Of a DNA stretch of 64,000 bases, positions 26,002-37,977 are shown piece after piece; the first letter of the stretch is position 1; each line of letters starts with the position of its first letter. The notes under the pieces were generated by a model that was not told the DNA's origin, made no database searches, and saw only the letters and a list, made by a program, of their open reading frames with translations. Both the position numbers and the translations under genes were made by a program. The DNA lies in NCBI RefSeq assembly GCF_949774925.1, contig NZ_OX458932.1, forward strand, positions 1,178,001-1,242,000, given 5' to 3'. The stretch is from Candidatus Methylacidiphilum fumarolicum. Lineage in GTDB: Bacteria > Verrucomicrobiota > Verrucomicrobiia > Methylacidiphilales > Methylacidiphilaceae.

Positions 26002-27396
26002 TCAATCAGAATCGAACATATTTTTTTCAATTCTATACCTAAGCCAGTCTCGAGTAACCCCTAAAAGGCGTGCTGCTTGAGAAAAATTCCCTTGCGTCTT
26101 TTCCAGAGCCGTTTTTATTAACTCTCCTTCAAATGCTTTCAAAGAGAATGGTTCATTCAGTAGCCACTTTATGAGTTCTTTTTTATCAATGAAAGGTTGA
26201 GGTAAGAAGCTATTGTTTTGAAACCTTTTTTTTAAGACTGCATCAATATGTCGTAAGCTAATGAGATTGTCTTCACACCATAAGACGGCCTGCTCGATTT
26301 TATGTGAAAGTTCGCGAACGTTTCCAGGCCAATTGTAGTTTTGAAAAGTCTCTATTACTTCTTTCTCAAATCCTTGAATATTTTTTCCATATTGAGCAGC
26401 GTATTTTCTAAGAAAATAGTTGGAAAGCTCGGCAATGTCCTCTCTTCTTTCTCTTAAAGGAGGTAAATAGATGGAAACAACGTTCAGTCGGTAGAGAAGG
26501 TCGGGGCGGAATGATCCTAAACTGGCTTTTTCTGTTAGATTTCTATTTGTCGCAGCAATAATCCAAAGATCAATTTCCCTGTCCCTCACGCTGCCCAAGC
26601 GACGAATTTTTTTGCTTTCTATGGCTGTTAGTAATTTCCCCTGCAGATTAATCGGAAAATCTCCGATTTCATCCAAAAAAAGCGTTCCCCTATCGGCTGC
26701 TTCCATCAAGCCAGGCTTTGCATTTCTAGCTCCCGTAAACGCACCCTGTTCATGTCCAAACAACTCGTCTTCAACGAGATTATCTGGAAGAGAAATGCAA
26801 TTGACATGAATAAAAGCTTTGTCTGATCGGGAACTTTTTCGGTGGAGTAGGCGGGCGACGACTTCTTTACCGGTTCCAGTTTCACCAGTGATTAATACGG
26901 TTGGAGGTGACTTGTCCAAAGAAAGGGCGACAAGTTTTTGAATTGTTTCCCTAACACGAGTCATAGCTAGAGAAGAGCCAATTAACTCCGTTTCTTCTCG
27001 TTTTCGGTAATAGTCAATTTCTCTTTTTAACCGAACGGTTTCCTCTATTTTTAGAATTAATTGTCCTAATCTTTGAAGATCAATCGGCTTCTGGATATAA
27101 TCAAAAGATCCTAACTTAATGGCTTCCACAGCATCTTCGATCGACCCAAAAGCCGTAAAAACAATTGAATAGAGATTTGGATTAAGGGCTTTTGCCTTTT
27201 TTAAAAGCTCAATGCCTCCCATTCCTGGCAAGCGGCAGTCAACGAGAAGCAGCTCAGGATTCATTTCTAGACATTGGCTTAAGCCTATGTCTCCATCGAA
27301 ACAAACGGTGGTCTCATGGCCTTTGTTTTCCAAAAACCGTTTTAAAGAAAGAGCCAGATTCTTTTCGTCCTCAACAACAAGAACAGTAAGCCCCAT
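26002..27396 (-). CDS. NtrC-family sigma-54 response regulator
   Basis: The 464-residue protein has three domains. The receiver (1-120) has phosphoacceptor D53 in LLLVDCRLPGMGG and the acidic pair ED at its start. The AAA+ domain (about 140-370) has Walker A GETGTGKE, the sigma-54 contact loop GAFTGA, Walker B GTLFLDEIGDFP and the arginine-finger region RPDLLYRLNVVSIYLPPLRER. The C-terminal Fis-type helix-turn-helix is GNFSQAARLLGVTRDWLRYR. It activates sigma-54 promoters when phosphorylated. It lies 11 bases downstream of its kinase gene and in the same transcript direction as glgB. I found no clear -24/-12 site near the sugar genes, so the targets are unknown. Confidence 0.93.
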   Translation of the reverse strand: MGLTVLVVEDEKNLALSLKRFLENKGHETTVCFDGDIGLSQCLEMNPELLLVDCRLPGMGGIELLKKAKALNPNLYSIVFTAFGSIEDAVEAIKLGSFDYIQKPIDLQRLGQLILKIEETVRLKREIDYYRKREETELIGSSLAMTRVRETIQKLVALSLDKSPPTVLITGETGTGKEVVARLLHRKSSRSDKAFIHVNCISLPDNLVEDELFGHEQGAFTGARNAKPGLMEAADRGTLFLDEIGDFPINLQGKLLTAIESKKIRRLGSVRDREIDLWIIAATNRNLTEKASLGSFRPDLLYRLNVVSIYLPPLRERREDIAELSNYFLRKYAAQYGKNIQGFEKEVIETFQNYNWPGNVRELSHKIEQAVLWCEDNLISLRHIDAVLKKRFQNNSFLPQPFIDKKELIKWLLNEPFSLKAFEGELIKTALEKTQGNFSQAARLLGVTRDWLRYRIEKNMFDSD

Positions 27397-27407
27397 TGGT
27401 TTTATCC

Positions 27408-28830
27408 TTAGCCATTAAAGCTTGAAAACTTAATACTTGCAATAGTCCCTTTGTCTACTTCACTTTGTATGGTCAATAGTCCGCCATTTTGTTCGGAATA
27501 TCTTTTAGCAATAGCAAGACCTAAACCAGTTCCTTCTGTAGATGTTGTGAAAAATGGTTGGAAGATTGTGTCGATGATAGCATTAGGAATGCCTTTGCCA
27601 TGATCAACAATTTCAAGAAGGACTTCTTTTTGAACGGGATCAGAGCGAGTGATTATTTGAATTAAACCGCCTTTTTCACTTGCGTTGATAGCATTAGTAA
27701 GCAGCTCTATAATTACTTGTTCAATTTGCGAGGAATCAGAGAGGATGGGTGGTAAGGAAGGATCCAGTTGCAAATCGATGGTTATAGCCTTTGGTAGGGT
27801 TCGAGCAATACTAGGAATGAGTGCCCTCAATAGATCATTCAGATTGGTTGGATGGCGATTTGGAACTGATGGTTTCGTGTAAGAAAGAAGATGATTAATC
27901 CTGTTGTTAAGGGTGTCCGTCTCTTTTATGATTTCTTTTAGAGTTTCTTTTGCGGATTCATCCAGATTGTCTTGAAGCAAAGAGACTTCTGCTAAAGCCC
28001 GTATGCTCGAAAGAGGGTTTTTAATTCCATGGGCAACAGCTGCAGCCATAGCTCCAATCGAGGCTATTTTTTCTGATTCAATAAGTTTGCTTTGAAATTT
28101 GTCAATCTTTTCAAAAAGATGAGCGAAGGCCTCTGACAGTTTTCCTATTTCTCCATGGAATGAGGGGAATATTATTTTTTTGGGCTCTGCTTTTCCATTT
28201 TCAACAACTTCGATCAATTTTTGCAAAGGAAGAGAAATGCCGAGATTTTGCCATCTATAGACTAACCATAGAATAACTCCACTGCAAAGGAAGCTGAGAG
28301 GGAAAACAGTCTGACTAAAGCGCACTAACTGTTGTTCTTTCTCTGCGATACTATTAATTGCTTGTAAATAGACCCTGTTTTGAAAGTCAGCGATTATTTT
28401 GTCAAACTTATAATATTCCCTTTTTTCTATTTCCTCTTTCTTGGCTTCCAAATGCTCTTTGCTTGTTAATTTTGTAGCCTCTTCGAGGATGCCTAAACTA
28501 CAGCTACTCAAATTCTTCCACTGCTCCTTAATAGCCTCAAAGGCAGTCTTTTCTTCCTTATCTGCAAAAAGAGACTCAATCGAAACAAGCTTTTCGTTTA
28601 TGAGAGTAGAAAAATAGAAATAGTCAGTTTTATCATAAGGGTTCTGGCCATCGATATAATCGGATATTTCTTTGATTAACTTGTATCCAAGCAATTTGAT
28701 TTCGTTTAGCAATCGAATTTTTTCAGAAAGAAGCTGAATCTGTCGGATATTTTTTAAGGATAAAGCAGAGACCCAAGCCATTTCAAATCCAAGTGTGCCG
28801 ATAATGATGAAAAGAAGGAAAGCGGCAAGT

Positions 28831-28853
<23 letters not shown>
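27408..28853 (-). CDS. Membrane sensor histidine kinase
   Basis: The protein has two membrane segments (about residues 8-30 and 183-201 from the chosen ATG) bracketing a helical periplasmic sensor of about 150 residues. A HAMP-like region follows, then the dimerisation/phosphoacceptor helix AAAVAHGIKNPLSSIRALAE (His about 275) and a HATPase domain with N-box ELLTNAINASEKGG, DHGKGIP and GTGLGLAIAKR. It is the NtrB-like partner of the adjacent sigma-54 regulator. I prefer ATG 28853 over an in-frame TTG at 28880. Even so, the start overlaps the end of glgB by 23 bases, implying translational coupling. Confidence 0.92.
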
Positions 28854-30795
<1,942 letters not shown>

Positions 30796-30877
30796 ATCGG
30801 ATTGTTTTAAATTACTCTCACTAAATAGTTATTATTTGTATGGAATGAACAGATAAAATCGTCACCGGTTTGTAATT

Positions 30878-32191
30878 TTAAAAAATTTTCGATATTGAAT
30901 CTACTAAAAGAAATATATTTAGCAGAATGATAAAGAGAGCGATGGTCCATCCTATTATAGATACTAAGGGACTTGCGCTGAATACTCCCATAATGGTCTT
31001 ATTTTGATTCACAAGGAGGAGAGGGATCAGCGCAAAGCCGATCCCAAAGCTTAGTACCACCTGAGAAAAAATCATGAGTTTGGTGCTGTCTATGCCGAGT
31101 AAAATAGAAAAGATCGCTGGTAACATGGTAAAGAGTCTTCTAAACCATATTGGAAAGGTAAAATGAACGAAGCCTTGCATAATTACTTGTCCAGCTAGCG
31201 TTCCTACAGCGGATGAAGAAATACCTGAAGCAAGCAAAGAAAGTCCAAAAATGGTCGATGCAAAAGAACCAAGGGCAGGAATGAGGGTTTGATAAGCCAT
31301 TTCCAAACCATTAGGAGCGATATTCCCTTGATAAAAAATGGCTGCAGAAACAATCAACATGGCCATATTAACACCGCCAGCAATCCCCATGGCCAAAAAA
31401 ACATCCACCAAAGAATACTGAAGTAATTTTTTTTTGCTTAAGCAATCAGTTGTAGAAATTCTGTCTTGGGTTAAGGCGGAATGAAGGTAGATAGCATGGG
31501 GCATGACAGTGGCTCCAAGAATACCGGCTGCCAAATAGATGCTTTCAGGAGATTGAAAATGTGGAATGAACAATCCATAAAGGATAGCACTTCTATCTGG
31601 GTGAGCTATAAACAATTCGAGCAAGTAACACAGGGCGACTATCCCTACGAAAGCACCAACGATTAGTTCCATCAGTCTGAAACCTCTTTTTTGTAGATAA
31701 AGAATGATGGAAGTGGTGATTGCAGTTAGACAAGCACCCCAAATGAGAGGAAAACCAAAAAGAATTTTAAAGCCGATAGCGGCACCGATAAATTCAGCAA
31801 GATCCGTGGCTATCGCCATGATTTCAGCCTGAATCCAGTAAAAATATCTAAAAAAGGGGCTTTGAATTGAATCTCTTATCCATTCAGGTAAGTTTTTCCC
31901 AGTAACCATCCCTACTTTTGCAGAAAGCCATTGGATAAATATTGCCATCAGGTTAGAAAAAAAGACCACCCACAGAAGAGTATATCCATATTTTGAGCCA
32001 CTTTCTATGTTGGTAGCATAGTTTCCAGGATCGATGTAGGCAATGGCTGCAATGAAGGCTGGTCCAATGAAAGGAAAAAACCTGTTTATTATTTTGGGTT
32101 CTTTTCCTTCAAGAATTTCTTTTGCTCTTTGTATGACCCAAGAATCAATTTGAGAACGTTTTAGCTGAAATTCTCTTTCTGTTTTTTTCAT
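30878..32191 (-). CDS. mntH: Nramp-family Mn(II)/Fe(II) transporter MntH
   Basis: The 437-residue protein has about 11 hydrophobic helices. The metal-binding motif DPGN (residues 54-57) in helix 1 and the helix-6 MPHAIYLHS motif (about 233) are the Nramp hallmarks, and together they coordinate Mn or Fe. It is a proton-coupled importer in the inner membrane. mntR lies 45 bases upstream on the same strand, so transport and its metal-responsive repressor share a transcript and an operator. The N-terminus has a cytoplasmic charged extension of about 35 residues. Confidence 0.95.
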   Translation of the reverse strand: MKKTEREFQLKRSQIDSWVIQRAKEILEGKEPKIINRFFPFIGPAFIAAIAYIDPGNYATNIESGSKYGYTLLWVVFFSNLMAIFIQWLSAKVGMVTGKNLPEWIRDSIQSPFFRYFYWIQAEIMAIATDLAEFIGAAIGFKILFGFPLIWGACLTAITTSIILYLQKRGFRLMELIVGAFVGIVALCYLLELFIAHPDRSAILYGLFIPHFQSPESIYLAAGILGATVMPHAIYLHSALTQDRISTTDCLSKKKLLQYSLVDVFLAMGIAGGVNMAMLIVSAAIFYQGNIAPNGLEMAYQTLIPALGSFASTIFGLSLLASGISSSAVGTLAGQVIMQGFVHFTFPIWFRRLFTMLPAIFSILLGIDSTKLMIFSQVVLSFGIGFALIPLLLVNQNKTIMGVFSASPLVSIIGWTIALFIILLNIFLLVDSISKIF

Positions 32192-32236
32192 TTATCTTTA
32201 ATGAAGAAGACCGCAGCAAGAAGATATGTTTAAAAG

Positions 32237-32950
32237 TTATTGGGTTTTTCCGCTTGTTAAGGAAGAAGGGACAATCATGATCTCTTCACTTATAGATAGA
32301 GGAATTTTTATTGGTTTTTGTTCTTGTCCCAAGATGGAAAGCTGCATGCAGTCTTCGAATTTGTCTAAGACTGTGATGATGGTGCCTGGCAGCAAGTTAA
32401 GGGTCTTGAAATGTTTTAAGGATTGTCTGTCTTGTAACATGATTCTTGTAATTTGAGCTCTATCTCCTTTTTTAAGAGAGTAAAGGGTTCTTTCAGTGGT
32501 GTCGGTTGGCATCACCAGGTCAAAAGTAGGAATAGGGTCGCCATGAGGATCCCTTCGAGGATGACCAAGCATCCGAGCGATCGCTTTTTCAAATTGTTCG
32601 CTTATGACATGCTCCAACCGTTCAGCTTCTCCATGTACTTCATCGAGACGGTAGCCCAATTTTTCTGCTAGGAACGTTTCCAGGAGACGGTGATGTCGAA
32701 GGATTTCTAAAGCTACGCGATTGCCTGCTTCAGTAAGATAGATGGCTTGATAGGGTTTTCTTTGAACTAATCCCAGTTCCACTAGCTTTTTGATCATATC
32801 GGTGACGGAGGCAGATTTGACCCCAATTTTTTGTGCTAGCGCTAAAGTGGTGACAGGCTCTCCTCTTTCAGAAAGGAGAAAGATTTCTTTGAGATAATCT
32901 TCTTGAGAAGTGCTAAGTTGTATAGTTGATTGTCTGTTTGTTCTCTTCAT
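32237..32950 (-). CDS. mntR: DtxR/MntR-family metal-dependent repressor
   Basis: The 237-residue protein has an N-terminal winged helix (QEDYLKEIFLLSERGEPVTT, then KIGVKSASVTDMIKKLVELG), the dimerisation/metal domain with RHHRLLETFLAEKLGYR and HGEAERLEHVISEQFEKAI, and a C-terminal FeoA/SH3-like domain (about 155-230). The residues His, Glu and His in the metal domain fit Mn/Fe sensing. It precedes mntH, and a palindrome 17 bases upstream of its start is a plausible autoregulatory operator. The name mntR is inferred from the neighbour; an iron-responsive role is also possible. Confidence 0.88.
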   Translation of the reverse strand: MKRTNRQSTIQLSTSQEDYLKEIFLLSERGEPVTTLALAQKIGVKSASVTDMIKKLVELGLVQRKPYQAIYLTEAGNRVALEILRHHRLLETFLAEKLGYRLDEVHGEAERLEHVISEQFEKAIARMLGHPRRDPHGDPIPTFDLVMPTDTTERTLYSLKKGDRAQITRIMLQDRQSLKHFKTLNLLPGTIITVLDKFEDCMQLSILGQEQKPIKIPLSISEEIMIVPSSLTSGKTQ

Positions 32951-32966
32951 GGATTATTGCTTAATA

Positions 32967-32984
32967 TTTTAGATTATCCTAAAA
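32967..32984. promoter_or_regulatory. Candidate MntR operator in the mntR-acnA intergenic region
   Basis: The 18-base interrupted palindrome TTTTAG-ATTATC-CTAAAA resembles DtxR-family boxes (TTTAGG...CCTAAA type). It is centred 26 bases upstream of the mntR start, where it could overlap the promoter. It also faces acnA, 84 bases from that start. No binding data, pattern only. Confidence 0.45.
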
Positions 32985-33067
32985 ATTTAAAAGAAAAATG
33001 ATTTTTCTTGATAAAGTTATAAAATTCATAACAAAAAAGAAAATACATTGATATATTTTATAGATCT

Positions 33068-35812
33068 ATGAATTCTTTTTTTTCTCTTACTGGAATTGTA
33101 CAATCCTTTTCTGTGGCGGGATTGGAGGGGACTTTTTCTTATTACAGCCTTCCGGAGCTTCAGCGTCAGTTTTTCCCCAAATTAGATAAACTTCCCCTGT
33201 CTTTGAGGTTCATACTGGAATCTGTTCTTCGAAACGCTTGCGAAGGTAAAGCCAAAAAAGAAGATGTTGAAAAATTCTTTGCCTGGCCGTCTCCTCCAAA
33301 GGATGAAATTCCTTTTTATGTCGGAAGGATCCTTCTCCAAGATTTCACTGGTGTCCCCTTGTTAGTCGATTTAGCAGCGATGAGAGATGTTGTGCAAAAG
33401 GTGGGAAAAGACCCACGATCAATAGAGCCACTTATACCGGTGGATCTCGTTGTGGATCATTCCATTCAGGTGGATGCTTTTGGGATCAAAGGGGCTTTTC
33501 AATATAATTTAGAAAAGGAACTAGAAAGAAATAAAGAAAGATATTCTTTTTTAAAATGGGCGCAGTCAGCTTTTTCGGGTCTTAGAATTTTTCCTCCTGG
33601 GATAGGCATCTGTCATCAAGTTAACCTAGAATATTTGGCGAAAGGAGTTTTAAGTAAAAAAGAAGGCCAGAGAACGGTTCTCTATCCCGATACTTTATTG
33701 GGAACTGATTCTCATACCACAATGATTAATGGACTTGGAATCGTTGGGTGGGGAGTGGGAGGTATCGAAGCTGAAGCAGCCATGCTTGGAGAGCCTTACT
33801 ACATCTCTCTACCTGAAGTAGTTGGGGTTAGATTAATTGGGACTCTCAAAGAAGGGGTCATTGCAACTGACCTTGTCCTTGCTCTTACTGAAAGATTGAG
33901 ACAAGAAGGGGTCGTTGGAAAAATCGTTGAATTTTTTGGTCCTGGTATTCTTTCATTGTCTGTACCAGATAGAGCGACCATTGCAAACATGGCTCCAGAA
34001 TATGGAGCAACAATGGGTTTTTTCCCAATTGATGAGCAGGTCCTTTTCTATTTCAAGCAAACTGGCAGAGAGCAGCATTGGATTGATTTGATCGAAAAGT
34101 ACTATAAAGCTCAAAATCTTTTTGGAGTGCCTACCGAAACTTCGGATATCACTTATTCTCATGTCTTTGAGTTTGATCTGGGTAATGTAAAGCCATCGGT
34201 GGCCGGACCTAGAAGACCACAAGATAGAATTTCTCTTTCAGAACTTCCACAAAAGTTTTATTCATTATTGACTCGATCAGCTCTTTCGCAGGGCTACGGC
34301 AAGACCCCTCAACAGATAGAAGAAAAATATAGAATCCATTCCTATCCTTTTAGACATGATAATGGGCAAACTGAAATTGGAGATGGTTCCATTGTCATAG
34401 CCGCTATTACTAGTTGTACAAATACTTCTAATCCTATTGCAATGATAGCAGCGGGATTGTTGGCGAAAAAAGCCGTTCTCAAAGGATTGAAGGTCCCTGG
34501 ATTTGTGAAGACCTCTCTTGCTCCTGGTTCTAGAGTTGTTGAAGATTATCTGTTAAAAAGCGGACTGCAAGAATTCTTGGATCAGCTTGGCTTCAACATT
34601 GTTGGCTTTGGATGTACAACTTGTATTGGGAATAGCGGACCTATTTCTGAGGAAATTGAGCAGACAATAAAGATGCACGATCTGGTGGTTGCCAGCGTTC
34701 TTTCTGGAAACCGAAATTTCGAGGCTAGGATTCATCCTTCAGTAAAAGCCAATTTTCTTATGTCTCCCCCGTTAGTTATTGCATATGCGCTTGCAGGTTC
34801 TATCTTCAAAAATCTTTTGGAAGACCCACTAGGTAGAGATCAAAATGACAAAGAGGTTTTTTTAAAAGATATTTGGCCTAGTTCTGAAGAAATCCGTGAA
34901 GTGATAAACAAAACTATTCAACCGGATACATGCCGTAGACTTTATGAAGAGTTTTTAGAAAAAAATGATTCTTGGTCTAAAATCGATTATCAAAAAGGAA
35001 TACTTTATTATTGGGATCCGTCAAATACCTACATTCAGTATCCTCCGTTTTTTGAGGAGGCTATCTATTCTGAAACGTCAAAGCCTGCTCCTATTATCAA
35101 CGCTAGAACATTATGCTTGCTTGGGGATTCTGTTACTACTGATCATATCTCTCCTGCCGGTACGATTCCTCTACATTCTCCTGCCGGTCATTATCTTTTA
35201 GAGAAAGGAGTAGCCTTTCAAGATTTTAACAGTTTTGGATCGCGTCGTGGAAATCACCATGTAATGGTTAGAGGAACCTTTGGGAATGTAAGACTGAAAA
35301 ATTTTATGGTTGGGGGTAAAGAAGGGGGAATCACTCGACATATGCCTGATGGGAAAGAGATGTCAATCTATGAAGCAGCTATGCTTTATAAAGAAGAGCA
35401 GGTGCCACTGATTGTGTTTGCAGGAAAAGAATATGGCTCGGGAAGCTCTCGGGATTGGGCTGCTAAAGGGGTCAAACTTTTGGGAGTCAAAGCAGTAATC
35501 GCAGAAAGTTTCGAAAGAATACACAGAAGTAATTTGATTGGAATGGGGGTTTTGCCCCTTCAGTTTGAACCCGGTCAAAGTATAAAATCGGTGGGTATAG
35601 ACGGTTCGGAACTGTTTTCTATTCCTCAATCCAGAGATATCATTCGGCCGGGACAGCGTGTACTTTTAGAAATTAAAAAGACTGACGGAACAGTAAAAAA
35701 TATCTCCTTACTCTGCCGTATTGATAACGAAGCTGAATTTAATTATTACGTTCATGGAGGGATTTTACCTTACGTTGTAAGACGTGTTTTGAAGGATCCT
35801 ACTCTTCGTTGA
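33068..35812 (+). CDS. acnA: Aconitate hydratase
   Basis: The 914-residue protein is an AcnA/IRP1-type aconitase. The 4Fe-4S cysteines are in TSCTNTSNP and GFGCTTCIGNSGP. Substrate-binding segments include YPDTLLGTDSHTTMINGLG, GVGGIEAEAAMLG, and in the swivel domain LLGDSVTTDHISPAGTIP, FGSRRGNHHVMVRGTF and GSGSSRDWAAKG. It converts citrate to isocitrate in the cytoplasm. The mntR operator candidate lies upstream, so metal control of this iron enzyme is conceivable but unproven. Its last 14 bases overlap the end of the convergent gene. Confidence 0.97.
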   Translation: MNSFFSLTGIVQSFSVAGLEGTFSYYSLPELQRQFFPKLDKLPLSLRFILESVLRNACEGKAKKEDVEKFFAWPSPPKDEIPFYVGRILLQDFTGVPLLVDLAAMRDVVQKVGKDPRSIEPLIPVDLVVDHSIQVDAFGIKGAFQYNLEKELERNKERYSFLKWAQSAFSGLRIFPPGIGICHQVNLEYLAKGVLSKKEGQRTVLYPDTLLGTDSHTTMINGLGIVGWGVGGIEAEAAMLGEPYYISLPEVVGVRLIGTLKEGVIATDLVLALTERLRQEGVVGKIVEFFGPGILSLSVPDRATIANMAPEYGATMGFFPIDEQVLFYFKQTGREQHWIDLIEKYYKAQNLFGVPTETSDITYSHVFEFDLGNVKPSVAGPRRPQDRISLSELPQKFYSLLTRSALSQGYGKTPQQIEEKYRIHSYPFRHDNGQTEIGDGSIVIAAITSCTNTSNPIAMIAAGLLAKKAVLKGLKVPGFVKTSLAPGSRVVEDYLLKSGLQEFLDQLGFNIVGFGCTTCIGNSGPISEEIEQTIKMHDLVVASVLSGNRNFEARIHPSVKANFLMSPPLVIAYALAGSIFKNLLEDPLGRDQNDKEVFLKDIWPSSEEIREVINKTIQPDTCRRLYEEFLEKNDSWSKIDYQKGILYYWDPSNTYIQYPPFFEEAIYSETSKPAPIINARTLCLLGDSVTTDHISPAGTIPLHSPAGHYLLEKGVAFQDFNSFGSRRGNHHVMVRGTFGNVRLKNFMVGGKEGGITRHMPDGKEMSIYEAAMLYKEEQVPLIVFAGKEYGSGSSRDWAAKGVKLLGVKAVIAESFERIHRSNLIGMGVLPLQFEPGQSIKSVGIDGSELFSIPQSRDIIRPGQRVLLEIKKTDGTVKNISLLCRIDNEAEFNYYVHGGILPYVVRRVLKDPTLR

Positions 35813-36377
35813 GAAGGGAGAGGAGGGTTATTTTCGCTCTGAACAAGCAATACTCAACCATGTCTTCATGCATAACTACCCTTGATGGTTCAATTTTAAA
35901 AGCTTGTTCTATCATAAAATTCTTTGTCTTTTGACCACAAAAAACATAATCCGCTATTCCCTTTCCGAAGCGGCCAAAGAGAAAGGGGGTTCTGGCTCCA
36001 TTTCTTTGATAGCAGATAAATCCCTGAATTACGTTTTCAGGAATCCTAAGACGATTGGTAAAATAGGCAATGGGATCTATAAGATAAAGGAAGTCCACTT
36101 TTTTTTGCTTAGTTAGCATCTTGCAGAGATTGATTGCTGAAATGGCTCCTCTGCTATAACCAAAGATGGTCAACGAGGAATCAGTTTTTTTGCAGGCATT
36201 TGCAATGCGCCCAAGACGCAATAATGAAGTAGGTGGGAAAATAAGAGCCAAATTTTTTTTGCCTAATTCAGCCAACTGGTAATTAACATAAGGGAAAGAG
36301 GAGGGACCAAGACCATAAAATCCAATATTTATTTTCTTGCTAATTTTTCCGAAATAGTTTTGAGAAAGGGTGTTCAT
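35799..36377 (-). CDS. Alpha/beta-hydrolase-like protein of unknown function
   Basis: About 192 residues from the chosen ATG. A frame extending to 36419 would overlap the upstream gene by 80 bases; the chosen start still overlaps it by 38. The segment SSLTIFGYSRGAISAINLCK has the nucleophile elbow G-x-S-x-G of serine hydrolases. An N-terminal strand INIGFYGLGPSS and DFLYLIDPIAYF, possibly the acid loop, are compatible with the fold. A C-terminal His (VVMHEDMVEY) could complete the triad. I cannot assign a substrate. It is coupled to a peptide-binding lipoprotein gene. Confidence 0.6.
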   Translation of the reverse strand: MNTLSQNYFGKISKKINIGFYGLGPSSFPYVNYQLAELGKKNLALIFPPTSLLRLGRIANACKKTDSSLTIFGYSRGAISAINLCKMLTKQKKVDFLYLIDPIAYFTNRLRIPENVIQGFICYQRNGARTPFLFGRFGKGIADYVFCGQKTKNFMIEQAFKIEPSRVVMHEDMVEYCLFRAKITLLSLLNEE

Positions 36378-37977
36378 CGAGAAGATTGGGTTCAATACCG
36401 CCAATTTTTTCTGGATCATAAAGCAAGATACCTGAATAAAAATAGAGGGGAATAATTGGAAGTTCTTCTTCCACCAAGATCTTTTCAGCGGATTGCAAGA
36501 TTTGGAATCTATAGGAACGATTAACTTCTTTTTGTGCCTTTGTTAGCAGCTCTTCGTATCGGTTGTTAAACCATCCTGTTTCATTGTTAGAAGAAAATTG
36601 TGTAAAAAGATTCAAAAATGTTGTGGGATCAGCATAGTCCCCGACCCAACTTGATCTAGCAATATCAAAATCAAGCTGAGAAAGTGAATTGAGATAGACT
36701 TTCCATTCTTGATTCCTCAATCCTACATGGATGCCTAAATTTTCTTGCCACATTGCTTGAATTTCGGTAGCTATCTGTTCGTTTAATTCTCCAGAGTTAT
36801 AAAGTATAGAAAGGGGAGGGAACCCCTTACCGTTCGGATATCCGGCTTCAGCCAGAAGCTTTTTGGCCATTGTTGGATTGTAGGGAAGACCGGAAGGAGA
36901 GTTATATCCTGGTATTCCAGGGGGAGTGATAGAGCCGGCTGGCAGTTCTCCTCCTCGAGTAATTATTCTAACAAGACGTGATTTATCAATGGCCATAGCT
37001 AGTGCACAACGAATCCGGCTGTCGTTCAAAGGCTTGTGTTGGGTGTTGAATCGATAGAAATAAGTCGCAAAAATTGGGGAGGAGTGGAAATAGGGCTTTT
37101 GTCGAATTTTTTCTATAAAAAAGGTAGGAACAAGTCCCTTGTCAAGAATAAGATCGGCAATTCCGCAATAGAAAAGATTAAAAGCAGTCGAAGCTTTAGT
37201 TGTTGTGAGTAAGTCAAGCTCTTTTGTTTTAATCGAGGATTGTGCCCAATAATAAGGATTTTTTTTAAGGACTATCCTATCATTGATCTTCCACTCATCC
37301 AAAATGTAAGGACCATTGGAAACGATTTTTCCTACTTTTATCCAATCCTCTCCATAGACATTGATTGTGTCAATAGGTAGAGGAAAGAATACAGGCTCAG
37401 CGACAAGCTGAAGAAAAAAAGGGATCGGATCCTCAAGTTGTACTTCCAATATAGATTGCCCAATAGCTTTGATGCCGACCAATGAGAAGTCGTTGATTTT
37501 ACCTTCATAATAAGATTTTGCATTAGTAATCCAAAAAAATAGATCTGCGTAACGAGATCCCTGATTGGGGTCGAGGGCTCTCTTCCAGGAAAGTACAAAA
37601 TCCTTTGCCTCAACCGGTTTCCCATTAGTCCAGAAAGTCTTACGTAAATAGAACCGATAACATTTACCATCGGGAGAACATTCCCATCTTTCGGCAGTTC
37701 CTGGAATAATCTCTCCTTTTGCATTCCATGTCGTCAATCCCTCGAAAAGAGCTTTGACGATTCTTCCCTCTAATTGGCCTGTTATAACGTGAGGATCTAA
37801 AGATTCAGGTTCTGGCCCATTGACGATAACAATTTGATCAGATGTCGATTTTACTTTACAACCGGATAAGAAAAAAAAGCTAAACAGGGGAAAAAGTAGG
37901 AAAAGAGTTTTGAGACTAGTAAACAACAATAGTTTCGGGTTATTTTTTCGATGGAAGCGTTTGGTGCTGCTCCACAT
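36340..37977 (-). CDS. Oligopeptide/dipeptide ABC transporter substrate-binding lipoprotein
   Basis: A solute-binding protein of family 5 (OppA/DppA type). A hydrophobic stretch ends in the lipobox LSGC, predicting a lipid-anchored protein. The mature part has GPEPESLDPHVITGQLEGRI, the LFEGLTTWNAKGEIIPGTAE segment, GFP-type binding-cleft motifs (VSNGPYILDEWKINDRIVLK) and AMAIDKSRLV. The start is uncertain: an ATG at 38031 would overlap secG by 92 bases, while the chosen ATG at 37977 overlaps by 38. No permease or ATPase genes lie nearby, so the partner transporter is elsewhere or the protein has another role. Confidence 0.88.
   Translation of the reverse strand: MWSSTKRFHRKNNPKLLLFTSLKTLFLLFPLFSFFFLSGCKVKSTSDQIVIVNGPEPESLDPHVITGQLEGRIVKALFEGLTTWNAKGEIIPGTAERWECSPDGKCYRFYLRKTFWTNGKPVEAKDFVLSWKRALDPNQGSRYADLFFWITNAKSYYEGKINDFSLVGIKAIGQSILEVQLEDPIPFFLQLVAEPVFFPLPIDTINVYGEDWIKVGKIVSNGPYILDEWKINDRIVLKKNPYYWAQSSIKTKELDLLTTTKASTAFNLFYCGIADLILDKGLVPTFFIEKIRQKPYFHSSPIFATYFYRFNTQHKPLNDSRIRCALAMAIDKSRLVRIITRGGELPAGSITPPGIPGYNSPSGLPYNPTMAKKLLAEAGYPNGKGFPPLSILYNSGELNEQIATEIQAMWQENLGIHVGLRNQEWKVYLNSLSQLDFDIARSSWVGDYADPTTFLNLFTQFSSNNETGWFNNRYEELLTKAQKEVNRSYRFQILQSAEKILVEEELPIIPLYFYSGILLYDPEKIGGIEPNLLDEHPFSKLFRKN

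Noticed and set aside
25817-26005. 62-codon frame overlapping the response-regulator stop by 4 bases (TTG start)
   Set aside because: No family features, biased composition, and a poor start. Probably a chance frame.
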